Counted from the first letter of the stretch, positions 31,250 to 42,530 are shown. The stretch is 64,000 nt of DNA from Cephalopachus bancanus (GCA_027257055.1 JAPVLO010000044.1:3472001-3536000), one strand, 5' to 3'. The notes: generated from the sequence alone by a model not told the origin. Made by a program: numbers and translations.

Positions 31250-31560
31250 ACTCCTGGCAGTGCTCCTAGTCCTGTCCTGCCCTGCCTTGGCCACTCTGTC
31301 CCTAGGCACCATGGGTTCGCCCTGCCTCCTGGCATCACTGTCATTTGCCCTCTCCTGGGCCCAGACAGATCCTATAGCACCTTCCAGGCTCAGCTCAAGA
31401 GCCACCACCTTCGGAGAGCCCTCCCTGACCTCCCATCAGGCACTGCCTGGGTTGGCCCCTGCTACTAAATCCTCACAACATCCAGCACGGCGCGAGGCAC
31501 GTCATACTGCTTGCTTATTCAGGGTCCTGACACCCCACACACTTATTCCTCATGACCTTC
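31250..31560 (+). repeat. L2 LINE fragment
   Basis: TGTCCTGCCCTGCCTTGGCC, ACCTTCCAGGCTCAGCTCAA, GAGCCACCACCTTCGGAGAG and CCCTCCCTGACCTCCCATCA follow the L2 3' coding and UTR region. Confidence 0.75.
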
Positions 31561-31975
31561 TTGTGTGATGGTGAGGGAAGCTGGGGCTCAGCCCCTCCAG
31601 CTAGCAGCTGGTGAGGTGGAGCTGGGGAACTAGGTGTGTCTGTAGGGCCAGGCTCCTGCACTCTGTACTGCCCTGGACTGGGCAACCAGGCAAGCCACAT
31701 CACATGTTGATGTTTTAACAGTTAGTTTAAACTGTTTAGAAGGATACAAAATAAAAATCATTAAAAATTAACTGTCCCTCTTACTCATTCATTTTCCCCA
31801 GTCTTATTATTTCCAAAATAGTTTGGTGCACAGCATACATTTCTATATATTTCTGTCCTTTCTTTCACACAAAAAGTTATTGGGTATATTGTCCAGCAGC
31901 TTGTTTTCCATTCCCTTATAGATATGCTGTTCCTTTCTCTTCACATTCACACACACAGATCTCGTTCTTTTGGGG
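31561..31975. other. Unassigned, AT-rich toward the L1
   Basis: 31720-31975 is AT-rich and may be another old LINE piece. No clear family was recognised. Confidence 0.35.
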
Positions 31976-34301
31976 GGGAATTTTTAAGTTATGAATCCAA
32001 CTTTCTTAATGGTTGTAAGCTATATGGAGGACTGTTTAAATTATCTATTTCATGTTGGGTACATTATGGTTGTCTGCGTTTTTCAAGGAATCAGATAATC
32101 TCATCTAATTTGTCAAACATGCACACATTAAGTTGTTCCTAGTATTCCCTTTTGAGGTCTGGGGTCTGTAGTGACATCCTCCCGTTTCACTCCTAATATT
32201 GATATTTTGTCTTGTCTCTTTTTTTGGTCAGTCTTGTTAGAGGTTTTTCAGTTTTGTTGATCTTTTCAAGGAACCATCTCTTTGTTTCAGTGTTTTTTTT
32301 CTCTCTGGTTTTCTGTTTTCAGTTTCATTGATTTCTGCTCTTCATTTTGTCCTTTGCTCTGCTTGTTTGGGATTTATTTTGCTCTTGTTTTTCTAGGTTC
32401 TTGGAGTGAAAGATTGGATTATCAACTTGAGACTTTCTCTCTTTTGTAATATATATATACTTTGTGCTATAAATTTCTCTCTCAACACTGCTTTGGCTGT
32501 ATCCTCAAGTTTGGTATGTATTTTCATTGTTATTCACTTCAATGTATTTTTAGAAAAATTATCCTGAGATTTTCTCTTTGATTCATGGACTATGTAGAAG
32601 TGTGTTGTTTAGTTTCTAAGTGTTTGGTGATTTTCTGTTATCTTTCTGTTATTGATCTCTAACTTGATTCCATTGTGGTTGGAGAACACACTCTGTGATT
32701 TCGGTTCTTTTAAATTTGTTGAGATGTATGGTCTGTCATGGTATGTGTTCCATGGGCCTTTGAAAGAATGTGTATTCTGATGTTGGGTGGAGTGTTATAT
32801 AGAGGTCTGTTAGATCCTGTTGTTAGCAGATGAGTTCTTCTGTATTCTTGCAGACTTTTCTAATTGTTCTATCACTTGTTAAAGTGTCCAAATATAATTG
32901 TGAATATGTCTATTTCTTCTTTCAGTTCTATCAGTTTAAATATTTTGCAGCTCTGTAGTTTGGTGCATATACATTTAGGATTGCTACATATTCTTGATGG
33001 ATTAGTCTTTCATCATCATATAATGTCTCTTTATGTCTCTTTAATTCTCTTTGATCTGAAGTCTACTTTTATCTAAGACTAACCTAGCCACTTAAGGTTT
33101 CTTTTGATTAATGTTTACATAATGTATTGTTTTCCATCCTTTTGCTTTCAACTTGTTTATATCATTATATTGGAAGTGAGTTTCTTGTAGATACTATACA
33201 GTTGGATAATCTACTCTGCCAATCTTTTTCTTCGAATTGCTGTCTAGCACTAATTACGTTTAGTATAATTTTTGACATGTTAGGATTTAAGTTTGCCATT
33301 TTATTTTTTGTTTTCTGTATTTTTTTATTCCTCTGACTTGCCTTCCTACCTTGAAGATTTTTTTAGAATTTCATTTTAGTTTGTTTGTGGTGTTTTGAGT
33401 ATATCTCCTTGTATAGCTTTTTTAGTGGTTGCTGTAGATATGATATATATTGCTAATAAATATATCTTATTAAATTTCCTGGTGCCATCATTTTGCCAGT
33501 TCTAAAGAAGTATAGAAATCTTACTTCACTCTATGTCCATTTACCTTCCCCTTATAAATCTAAATATTATAAATATGTTATATTTATAACATACTTGTCT
33601 TCCATAATCTTCTACACACATTTAGAAACACATTAGACCATGTTAAGTATTTTGCTTCAACCGTTAAGCATAATTCAAAAAATTCAAGAGGAGAAGGAAA
33701 CTCTATTGTATTTACACATATTTTTGCTTACTGTGTTCTTCCTTTCTTCCTCATGTTCCAAGTTCCCCTCTTTTATCATTTCTTTCATGTTTAGCAAACT
33801 TCTTTTTGTCCCCTTTTTTTTAGGGCAAAAGATCTGCCCTAACAAGATCAACTGGCTACAGATTTCGTTAGTTTTCCTAACTCTGAGAATATCTTGATTT
33901 CTCTTTAATTCTTAAAGGATATTTTTATGGGATATAGATTTCTCAATTGATAGGTTTTTTTCCTTTCAGCACCTGGAAGATGTTGTGCCACTTCTGTCTA
34001 ACCCTTGTGATGAGAAGTCACTTTCCTTTGAATTGCTTCTCCTCTTTAGATACGACATTGTTTTTCTCTTGCTGCTTGTAAGACTTGTCTCTTGTCTTTA
34101 GTTATCAGATATTTGACTGTGATGTCTCAGATGTGGCTTTCTCTGGACTTACCCTGTCTGAGGTTTACTTGTCTTCTTGAGTCTATAGGTAAGTGTCTTT
34201 TTCCACATTTGGGGTTTTGTTTAGCCATTATTTCCTCAAGCACTCTATTGACTCCATTCTTTCTTCTCTTTTTCCATGATTCTGTTCACACCAATGTTAG
34301 A

Positions 34302-34331
34302 TTTTGTTGTTGTTGTTGTTGTTGTTGTTGT
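34302..34331. repeat. (GTT)n microsatellite in the L1
   Basis: About nine GTT units inside the ORF1-like part of the inverted L1. Confidence 0.93.
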
Positions 34332-34799
34332 CTCCCAGGTCCCCATGCTGTTTGTTTTCCAGATTATTTGTTCTTTTTTAACATTAAGAAGGATAATTTT
34401 TATTGTTCTATCTTTTATTATTCCCCTCCACCCCCCATCTCCTCCATTCTGCTGTCAAGTCTATTGATTGAGTTTTTAAAACTTGTTATTGAATTTATTA
34501 GGTCTGGAATTTTCACTTGGTTTTTTTTTTTTATATCTTCTATTTCTTTGCTGAGTTTTTCTATTTTTAATTTGTTTCAAGCAGGTCTGTAATTACTTGT
34601 TAAGGCATTTTTATGCTGGAAGCTTTAAAATCTTTGTCAAATAATTCTAACATCTCTATCATTTCAATTTGAACATTTATAGATTGTCTGTTTTTCATTC
34701 TATTTGCTATCTTCCCAGTTTTTGGTGTGACAACTGGTCTTTTATTGGAACTTTTACAATTTGTATATTATGAAATGAAACTCTAAATCTTATTTAGGC

Positions 34800-35210
34800 T
34801 TATTTTAGCTGGCTTCCTCTAATACTGCCCCAACAAGGCAAGGTCGTGGGGGCAGGGAGGGTGGCTCACTGCCTCACTAATGCCAGGTGGGGATGGAATT
34901 CCAAGTTCCCTGCCCAGCCTCCATTAATACATGAGATGGGGGCTTTTACTACAGCTGAGTGGGGGCAGGAGTTTCAGCTTCCTCCTAGGTCTCCACTGAT
35001 ACTTCTCTGGCGGGGGAGGATTAGGAGTGCCTAGTTACTGCTTCCCAAGCAGTGTCCATTGCTACTATGGAGGGACAGGTGACTGCCTCTCCACTACGCC
35101 TTCTCTGATATCTCCCGGTGGGGAGGGAGAATCCCAGATTCCTAAGTGGCCTTCTCTGATTACCCACCCCAGTGAGGAGTATTGGGACATTCCATGATAG
35201 ATTGGTGAAT
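34800..35210 (-). repeat. Degenerate tandem units in the L1 5'UTR
   Basis: GC-rich blocks recur with drift: a 'ctcactaatgccaggtgggg' motif followed by CCTCCATTAATACATG; then CTACAGCTGAGTGGGGGCAG with TCTCCACTGATACTTC; then CCTAGTTACTGC; then CTTCTCTGATATCTCCCGG. I infer old monomer-like promoter units of the L1 5'UTR, at about 70-90 bp spacing. Confidence 0.55.
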
Positions 35211-35548
35211 GTTGAAGCTTAGAGTCTCTAGACCATGTAGGCAAAGCCATGTTTTTTTCCTGTGGCATTTGGCTTGGAGTGCAGTAGTTATTGTCTAAAA
35301 GATGTTGTCTTCCTGGGCTGCTCTTTACTGGTTCTTTTACTGAAGAGAGCAAGCTTTTGTTGGGAGCATTTTTTGTCTATGCCCATTGGTATTTCTGGGC
35401 TGCTGGCTTTTTCAGCTCTAAGGCTGGTATATATGAAGGTAAACCCAGGAAATCCATCTGAAGTCACACACCAGGGAGGACACCATCATGTTGTTCCTTC
35501 GGTCCTGAGGTTCTTGGTCAGAATGCCCTCTTCACCTTTCAGAGTCTT

Positions 35549-35580
35549 CCTCCTCCTCCTCCTCCTCCTCCTCTTCTCCT
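35549..35580. repeat. (TCC)n microsatellite and pyrimidine tract
   Basis: About eight TCC units followed by a TTC/TCTT-rich tract to about 35640. Confidence 0.93.
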
Positions 35581-35780
35581 TCTTCTTTCTTTATTATTTT
35601 CTTTCTTCTTCTCCATTCCCTTCTCCTTTTTTTATTTATTTAAGCATGTGTATGTGTGTGTGTATAAAATTTTCAGGACTTTTAGTTGTATTCAGCAAGA
35701 GAAATTGGGAAAATCGTTGTGCTACATTTTACTGGAAGCAGAAGTCCCACCAGATCTTGTTTCTTCTTAATGGCTACATT

Positions 35781-35968
35781 GCACCTCATTGGCTAAATGA
35801 ATCATAATTGATAGAACCTATATTGTGTTGTTGGATGTGTAAGTTGTTACCAGCTGTTACGTGATAAACAATGCTGCAGTGGACATCTTTGGGCCCTTGT
35901 GTGAGGCCCCAAAATTCAGGAGTTTGTGACTGAGCAGATTGAATTTCACTTAGCAAGTTGGTTCTAGG
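35781..35968. mobile_element. Possible L1 3'UTR piece
   Basis: GCTACATTGCACCTCATTGG, 'ttgttggatgtgtaagttgt' and AAACAATGCTGCAGTGGACA weakly resemble an inverted L1M 3'UTR. Low confidence. Confidence 0.35.
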
Positions 35969-35976
35969 AGTTGAAG

Positions 35977-36297
35977 GATTTTTTTAAATTTTATTTATTT
36001 ATTTTTTATTTTTTGAGTTGGAGTCTCACTCTGTCGCCCAGACTGGAGTGCAGTGGCCGCTCCCGGCCACCGCAGCCTCGCCTGCTGGGCTCCGGTGATC
36101 CTTCCACCTCAGCCTTCCGAGTAGCTGGAATTACAGGCACGTGCTACCACGCCCGGCTAATTTTTTTTTTGATTTATTGTAGAGATGAGGGCTCGCCAAG
36201 TTGCCCAGGAGGGTCTCGAACTCGCAGGCTCAGGCAATCCACTTACCTCAGCCTCCCAAGGTGCGGGATTACAGGCTGAGCCACCGAGCCAGACTAA
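35977..36297 (-). repeat. Alu dimer, type B, inverted
   Basis: Full length with a long T/A-rich tail. Direct repeat AGTTGAAG at 35969-35976 and 36298-36305. It shows the type B GTGGCCGCTCCCGGCCAC hairpin and AGGCTGAGCC deletion. Confidence 0.95.
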
Positions 36298-36305
36298 AGT
36301 TGAAG

Positions 36306-36835
36306 TTTTTGATGGGGAAAGAAAGAGAAAAATGAGGGAGAGAGTTGCACTGGGACTGATGAGGGAGAGCATATGTCCAGCCCCGCAGCAAGTATACTGG
36401 CTCAATGAATGTCTCAGTGTATGTCAAAGGTGTTGCCTAGGTCTCTGGAAGATTCCTGACTAGCCTTGGTTCAGTCTGTTTCTACTATCTAGGACGTGCC
36501 ACCCTCTGACTGCCATCCTTCAAGGCCTATTATTTGAGATCAGGAAAAGAGCCAGTATGGGGAAATATGCAACCTTCTCCCCACCAGCTAGTTTTGCCCC
36601 ACCAGGGTTGACCCCTGGTAAGAGCTCAGAAGTATCCTCCCGTGGGTCCATCCTTCTTTCCTCAGGAAGTACTAAGTATTTTGCTTAGCACTGCCTCTGA
36701 GCCCGGGTAGGAATTCCACTCCCAGCAAGTATAGAAGACAAGTGACCACTGAGCCCTAGCACCGCCATCCTGCCCACTCCTCCCTCAAGACCTGACACTA
36801 GGGGGCCAACTGGGCTTGTCCTCATCCTAGCACAG
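36306..36835. other. Unique sequence with an L2 relic
   Basis: 36470-36545 (GTTTCTACTATCTAGGACGT, ATCCTTCAAGGCCTATTATT) resembles L2 on plus. No gene is seen. Confidence 0.4.
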
Positions 36836-36839
36836 CTCC

Positions 36840-36965
36840 CCTGACCACATTATAGTGCACAAGGCACTTTATACGCACGGTCTTCTCTGGAGCTCCCCGC
36901 CATAAGAGAAGGCTCAGAGAGGTGAAATGGCTCATCTGAGATCACACACCAGGGAGGATGCCTGC
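36840..36965 (-). repeat. MIR SINE fragment, inverted
   Basis: CAAGGCACTTTATACGCACG, AAGGCTCAGAGAGGTGAAAT and GAGATCACACACCAGGGAGG fit inverted MIR. Confidence 0.6.
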
Positions 36966-37236
36966 AGAGCTCAACCCTGGTATGTGATTCTGGAGCATGA
37001 AGTCAGAGGAGAAGTTCAGGGTCCAAAGTGACAACTTGGAAAGGGGCATATAGAAAAATGGGACCAGGAAAGAGGGCGAAGTCCCAGAGAAGGGAGGGGC
37101 AAGAAGGAACGGAAAGAGGAGGAGGAGCCGGCTTGTACCTGGTCACCGGCGAAGGCCTGCACAGAGAAGTGGAGCTGGCAGGAAACACTTGGGGACCTGG
37201 CAGTCCCAAGGGGGGCCCCTCTGGCTTGTGTCACAT
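36966..37236. other. Unique purine-rich sequence
   Basis: G/A-rich (37050-37130). Nothing recognised. Confidence 0.35.
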
Positions 37237-37253
37237 AGAAGTACAAATGCTGG

Positions 37254-37532
37254 GGCCGGACACGGTGGTTAATGCCTGTAATCCCAGCACTTTGGGAGGC
37301 CTAAGCTCAGGGGTTCAAGACTAGCCTGGGCAACTTGATGAGACCTCATCTCTACAATAAACCAAAAAATAAGCCAAGCATGGTAGCGCACACCTGTAGT
37401 TCCAGCTACTTGGAAGGCTGAGGCAGAAGGATCGCCTGAGCCCAACAGGTCAAGGCTGCGGTGGCCATGAGCATGCTACTACACTCCAGCCTGGGCGACA
37501 GAGTGAGACTCCAACTCAAAAAAAAAAAAAGA
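37254..37532 (+). repeat. Alu dimer, type A, with perfect 17-bp TSD
   Basis: TSD AGAAGTACAAATGCTGG is exact at 37237-37253 and 37533-37549. The left arm has lost about 20 bp after TTTGGGAGGCC. The right arm has the type A form GTGGCCATGAGCATG and the tail starts ACTCCAACTCAAAA. It is one of the youngest insertions here. Confidence 0.97.
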
Positions 37533-37639
37533 AGAAGTACAAATGCTGGAGAAGGACTTTTGGCCAGTCCCCTCTTACTGGGGGCCTGAAAAACATTTAT
37601 CACTAGAGACAAAACTGCTTTTAGCAGCCATGACAAAGA

Positions 37640-37861
37640 CAGGCACACAGGGTCACACAGACACACATAGCCTACACACACAGTCACACAGAGCTGCACC
37701 ACAGACATGTATACACACATGTGTGTGCACACACACACGCCATAGACAACAGAGAGGCACACACAGAGCAGAGACAGGCACATATATGTTACACACACAC
37801 AGCAGATAGGCTCACACAAACACCCCATACAGGCCAACAGAGAGGTACACACATCCAATAG

Positions 37862-37908
<47 letters not shown>

Positions 37909-38050
37909 ACACTCTACACATGTGCACATACAAAGTAGATAGACACACACGGGAACACACCAGGCAGATATACATGGACTGCCTATGTGGACACACAGGC
38001 ACATGCAGAGACAGGCCCTGCAGTACGCATGCACACACATGCACGTACCC
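37640..38050. repeat. CA-rich tract with a (CA)n core
   Basis: About 400 bp of imperfect CACA/ACACAG sequence with a pure (CA)n core of about 20 repeats at 37865-37906. A 240-codon minus frame rich in Cys and Val across it is a translation of the repeat and the Alu, not a gene. Confidence 0.95.
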
Positions 38051-38629
38051 ACACTCACGTCGCGGCATATGGAGCAGCCCTGCCTCCCCGTGGCTTCCAG
38101 GAGGCTCAGCGGGGGGCACGAGTTCCACATCTGACTTTCCTTGTGTTCGTTAGGCTCTCGGTGTAATTAAACGTTACATTGAATAATCCAGCACTGGCTC
38201 AGTGGAGGCAGAGGTGGGTGGGGGATGAGGGGCTAGATGCCTGGCTCCGTCCTGCACCTTCCCTGCCTCCAGTCCCCTCCAGCTGCCCCCTTGCCACAGA
38301 CTCTGGGGTGGTGTGGACGAGAACCCTGGGCCGCAGGGTCACTGGGAGCAGAGCAGCCCTCAGAGCCACCCCTCTTCCAAGGGGTCTCCAGGGCCCCCGT
38401 GTGTCTGGCCTTGAGGGAGGAGAGGGCGAGATGGTGGTCCTGGTGCTCAGTGGTCACTTGCCTCCTGCACTTGCTGGCAGTAGAATTCCTACCTGGGTCT
38501 CAGGCAAAGGAGGGCATCCAAGTCTCTATTGAGCAGAAAGGGAAGAAGAGACAAGGATGGCTCCATATTTCCCCCTGTCTATTCTTTAAATGTGTCTGTG
38601 GTCTCCCTTGACCTCTATGTCTTATTATG
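38051..38629. other. Unique GC-rich non-coding sequence
   Basis: Includes a short AT patch at 38150-38190 (GTGTAATTAAACGTTACATT). Nothing else is recognised. Confidence 0.4.
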
Positions 38630-38755
38630 TGACTTGGAGTGAATTATTTCACCCCTGTGGGCCTCAGTGTCTCCGTGGGTTGAATAGGGGAAATCATGAT
38701 ACCTCACAGGATTTGGGGAGATTAAATGCTCCCTAAAACAGTGCTGGGCTCATCA
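38630..38755 (+). repeat. MIR SINE fragment
   Basis: GTGACTTGGAGTGAATTATT, TGTGGGCCTCAGTGTCTCCG, AATAGGGGAAATCATGATAC and GGGGAGATTAAATGCTCCCT follow MIR to its 3' part. Confidence 0.75.
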
Positions 38756-39510
38756 ACACTGGCCACCACCTGGCCCAGCAGTTAAACCTCCTGGAACACA
38801 AGTCTCTTGCCCAGAAAGCTGACCTGGGCATGACTACTCACCTGCCAAAGGAGATTCTCTTGGTCCCCCGGGAGTCCCAATGCCCTCCTCTGTGGCAGGG
38901 GCTGATGGTCATTCCAGCCTGCAGGGTGGAATCATGGGATGTGCTCCACAGGGAACGATGCTGATGAACTGTTGGGTGCTGCATGCAGTGGGTGGCTCAG
39001 CCCCTCTTCTCCACCCACTTGTCCCAACTTCCTTCAGGCTCCTAAGCCATCACCCTTTGCCCCTCTGCAGTCTGCCCCAGAGAGCAAAGAGATGGGCCAG
39101 TACAGCTTGCCACCCAGCCAGACCTCTCTGGCCTGCTACCCAGTGGCGTGAAGGCCCGGGTAGGGAGGACTTGGTGCAGATAGGGCACCCCTGGGGCCCC
39201 GTGGGGGCTGAGGTACCCAGGTTGTGCCCAGGGTGACTTCACCATGGTCAGCCTCTATCTGGTGTGAATTCTGAAGTGAGTGACAGCCCCTGGCATATGC
39301 CAGCTGCACAGTGGGTGGGGTGGGCTGTAGATAAGCCACTAGGGAGGTGACATGGCCTCTGCCTGCTCCAGGAGGGCCTTCCCCAAGGCCAAGTGGCTGG
39401 GGAAGAGCTCTCCATGCACATCCTCACTTGCAGCCACTCCAGTGGGCCACCATTGCCAGCCTCCCAGAGGCAGTTGAGCCCTGCTGAGGCAGGACTGTAG
39501 GTGCTAACTC
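38756..39510. other. Unique GC-rich non-coding sequence
   Basis: No recognised repeat. Frames of 65-120 codons overlap on both strands. Confidence 0.4.
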
Positions 39511-39740
39511 CCTTCAGTCACTCACTAGTGCACATGTAAATCTCCATACGTGTACCCACGGGCACATGTGTATGCAAGGGCCAAGACACCATACAGGCTC
39601 CTGGAGTCTCATATATAAACCGAAAGGTGCCCACCTGAGGACACGGTCGGGTACACGCATGCCCATGGGGACACAGCTAGATCCCAGCTCACCACATGTA
39701 GAAACACACTAGGCACACACAACTGCGTTCACATGTGCAA
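39511..39740. repeat. Degenerate CA/TG-rich tract
   Basis: Scattered ACACAT, CACATG and GTGTAC motifs over about 230 bp suggest an old, decayed dinucleotide tract. Confidence 0.45.
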
Positions 39741-39784
39741 GAGGCATGCATGGCACCCAGTAGCCACCTCTGCTGGACTTTTCC

Positions 39785-39905
39785 TCCAATCCCATCCTCA
39801 CAACTGTCCTGTCCCCTCTGTTTTACGAAGGACTCATGGAACTGCCCAAAGTCACACAGCTCTTGCACAGTCCAGCTGCAGATATGGACACTGGGTGGAC
39901 TCCCA
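39785..39905 (-). repeat. MIR SINE fragment, inverted
   Basis: CCCATCCTCACAACTGTCCT, CCTCTGTTTTACGAAGGACT and GCCCAAAGTCACACAGCTCT fit inverted MIR. Confidence 0.65.
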
Positions 39906-40679
39906 GGCTAGTGTTCTCTGCAGCATCTCATGAGAGGAGGCCTCCTGGTTTCCCTCCCCTGGTGCCCTGTGGAGGCCAAGTCATGGAGGATGGCTGGAGA
40001 GGGGTGCCTCTGAACAGAAGCTGCGCCTTTGGAAGGATGTTTTAAACATGGAGCGTGCCCGGCTGCCTCCCCTCACCCGGACTCTGAGCTGTGCAAGCCA
40101 GCTCCTGCATATTCAGGACCCCAAAGACACTCTTCTCTCGAACTCCCCCACACCTTGTTTTGTGCTGAGTCTTAAGTGAAATTGATCTTTTTTTCTAGGA
40201 AAAAGAAATCTGTCTTTTGTTCCCCTGCTCCCCCAGGGGCCTCTCAGAAGAGGAGGCCCCTGCCTGGTTTGAGGGGCACGCTCAAAACCAATCGCTGCCT
40301 GGCATGGTTCCCTGGGCGCAGGGCGCGGGCGCGATGCCATGTGAGCAGATGGCCGTGATTGCTGGCAACCCTGAGACCCTGCAGGAGAGTCACGTATGGG
40401 TGTTTACAGCATCCTGGGCCCGCCGAGAGCATCAAAATGGCAGACCAAGTGGTACCTGGCCCGCCCCAGGTAGGGTAGGGCAGTGCACATTCCTGAGAAA
40501 GGAGAAGAAAGTCCCTTTCCTCCCAAGGAGAGCCCTGCCCGGCGCCCAGTGCCCAGAACCTAATATGGCATTACATGCAGGGACGAGCAAACCTCCCTGC
40601 TCCTCCCTCTCCCTCCTCTGCAGTTTCTGAGCACCACCCCTGCTGCATCCCGAGGTCTCACACCTCTCTGAATTGGTTC
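39906..40679. other. Unique non-coding sequence
   Basis: No recognised repeat. A 147-codon minus frame at 40432-40875 overlaps L2 relic sequence at its upstream end and has no domain. Confidence 0.4.
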
Positions 40680-40805
40680 CCAAGAGAGCTCTGCATTCAT
40701 GCACTAATTCATTTAGAAAATAGATATGTGCATCTACTGTGTGCTCGGGAAAGAGAGGCAGGAGAGAGGGCCTCAACGCCTCTTTCCCTTCCTTCAAAAC
40801 CTTCA
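40680..40805 (-). repeat. L2 3' end, inverted
   Basis: GCATTCATGCACTAATTCAT, then ATCTACTGTGTGCTCGGGAA is an inverted L2 terminus. It meets a plus-strand L2 terminus (next entry). Confidence 0.55.
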
Positions 40806-40839
40806 CCAGCTTGTATTTAGAACGCGTGTGTTGGTGGAG

Positions 40840-40910
40840 AAGCGCCTGTCTCTGAAGGGCAGGGACCTGGTGCATAGTAAGTCCTCAATATATATTTGTT
40901 GAAAATCAGG
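40840..40910 (+). repeat. L2 3' end
   Basis: TCTGAAGGGCAGGGACCTGG, TGCATAGTAAGTCCTCAATA and TATATTTGTTGAAAATCA form a typical L2 terminus. Confidence 0.75.
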
Positions 40911-41195
40911 GCCCTTGCCCCACAGAAAATTACAGTCTAGTGGGAACTCTCCCTTCCTCTCTGCCCCTTCCTCCTCCTGTTGAGTCCTGGCCCACTCTCT
41001 TCCCAACTATAAGGAAGCCTCCTAAGGATGGAGCCATGGCCATGGCTCCCTAGTTGCCGGCCACATGGTGGCTGCTTGTTATATAGATCATGTGGCTGGT
41101 GTGAAACGACACTCCCTCAAGGTCATGTAAACGCGCCTGGAATGCAGTTCCAGAGAAGCTCTTCAAGAAGGCAAAGCTGACCCCTCTGCTGCCCG
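40911..41195. other. Unique or L2-derived sequence
   Basis: 40915-40945 (CACAGAAAATTACAGTCTAG) hints at more inverted L2. Otherwise nothing is recognised. Confidence 0.35.
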
Positions 41196-41290
41196 TAACC
41201 CCTTAAAGTTTTCCGGTTCTGGCTCCTCAGGGTGGCATTCAAGGCTCTTCATGGTCTAGAGCCTCACATTCTACCTTTTTTCCTTTTCAT
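41196..41290 (+). repeat. L2 LINE fragment
   Basis: GGTGGCATTCAAGGCTCTTC, ATGGTCTAGAGCCTCACATT is standard L2. An inverted L2 follows at once. Confidence 0.75.
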
Positions 41291-41560
41291 TCATTCTAAA
41301 GTGTGCACTGAGTACCTACTATGTGCAAAATCTTACCCAGGGCTGAGGATCGGACAAGAATAAAATGCCCCAAGTCGCAGTTCTCAGGGAACTGACGTCC
41401 TGTTGGTGGGACGGAGACCAAGGATGCATAAACAGATGAATGCATTCTACTCCAGGAAGAAATAAGAGCTATAGAGAGGGGCCAGGTTGGACAAGGCGGG
41501 GGGGATGTGATGGTTGTGGGTAGGGACAACTTCTCAGACATTTGAGCAGAGATCTGAATG
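41291..41560 (-). repeat. L2 LINE 3' region, inverted
   Basis: TCATTCATTCTAAAGTGTGC, ACTGAGTACCTACTATGTGC, CAGTTCTCAGGGAACTGACG and AGGATGCATAAACAGATGAA follow inverted L2. Confidence 0.75.
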
Positions 41561-42530
41561 AAATGTAAGGTTGACTGTGTGGCCACCTAGAAAAGAGCAT
41601 TCTGTGCTGTGTGTGGTGGAGGGAGGGGATGGGGGTGGGGCATGGCAAGTGCAGAAGCCCCGAGGCAGGGATAGTTGACTGCTCTGGATCTCAGTCACCA
41701 CAGCACAAAGCTGGGATCAGGAATTCCAACACCCGTAGCTCCAGACAACAAGAAGAGGGAGGTGAGCCAGGTGCAGGTGTGATGAAAGTTGTGCTTCACA
41801 CCCATTCCCTATTATTCCCTATTGGGAGGTGATGGGGAGTGGTGGGGAGTGTGGCAGACATGACAGGTTGCAGTGGACAGCTGACTGGCAACATAAGAAG
41901 GCAGGCCTGATGTGGCCAGAGCTTCTAATATTTCAAGCCACGCTAGAAACCTTCTTTTCAAATGTGAAATCTTCTAACTTTGGTGTGTTGGAAGCTCATT
42001 TTAAAAGTTTTACAAACTCTGCTGTGGCCAACTCAAAACTCAGATCAGACACAGCCTGTGAGCAACCAGTTGGCGGCTCTGGAATAAACTACTTGTGCGG
42101 TCCCTGCTGGTTATGACTCTTCAGAGTCTTGGTCCCATTCCCAGAGACCCGCCAGAAGGGCCGTGAGGCCTTCAAGGGTGGACTGGTGGAGCCAGGAGAG
42201 CCTCTGTTCTGATGGCAGGGCCTAGGGGGCCCCAGGAGCTGTGAACACCAGTCTCCCAGGAGCCTCTTCTCTCAGGCCGGCCCAGGCAGCTCAGAGGCTG
42301 GCAGAGAGGGTGCAGAAGCTGTGCCCACGCCAGGGAGGGACCACTGCGTCTCCCACTGACCCACTTTTTCCTGCCCCTGGCAGGGTCCCGCAGGCAGCTG
42401 GATGCAGCCCTGAGAGTTCGAGGATGGAGAGCCTTCTGCTGCAGCTTCGCTGGGGACCCTAGTGCTGCTTGTGAGCCAGGGTTTCTGCCTGGGTCCCCCC
42501 ATCACAGCCCGGCCTGTCTCTCAGTTCAGC
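41561..42530. other. Unique non-coding sequence
   Basis: No repeat recognised beyond the G-rich run at 41612-41640. No gene evidence. Confidence 0.4.
41621..41640 (+). other. Potential G-quadruplex tract
   Basis: Four G-runs (3, 4, 5 and 4) with loops of 1, 2 and 1 bases match the G4 pattern on plus. Confidence 0.65.

Larger units (their letters stand above)
31980..35780 (-). mobile_element. Old L1 (L1M/HAL1-like), inverted, 5' end kept
   Basis: Read on minus: GC-rich 5'UTR (about 35780-34800), an ORF1-like region (34750-33900), then the endonuclease part of ORF2 and early reverse-transcriptase sequence to about 31980. Landmarks on plus are GCAGAAGTCCCACCAGATCT (35740), TTTGCTGAGTTTTTCTATTTT (34546), GTTTAGCCATTATTTCCTCA (34219), GTGAGTTTCTTGTAGATACT (33176) and TTGTTGATCTTTTCAAGGAA (32255). 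Stops and indels have destroyed both ORFs. The 3' half is missing, yet the 5' end is kept, the reverse of ordinary 5' truncation. Confidence 0.9.

Noticed and set aside
37406..38128. 240-codon minus frame, Cys/Val-rich
   Set aside because: Its body is the (CA)n tract and its end is an inverted Alu. Both are repeat translations.
13237..41640. G4 tracts as replication origins or promoters
   Set aside because: Two G4-type runs are present but neither lies next to promoter-like sequence. I listed them only as structural motifs.
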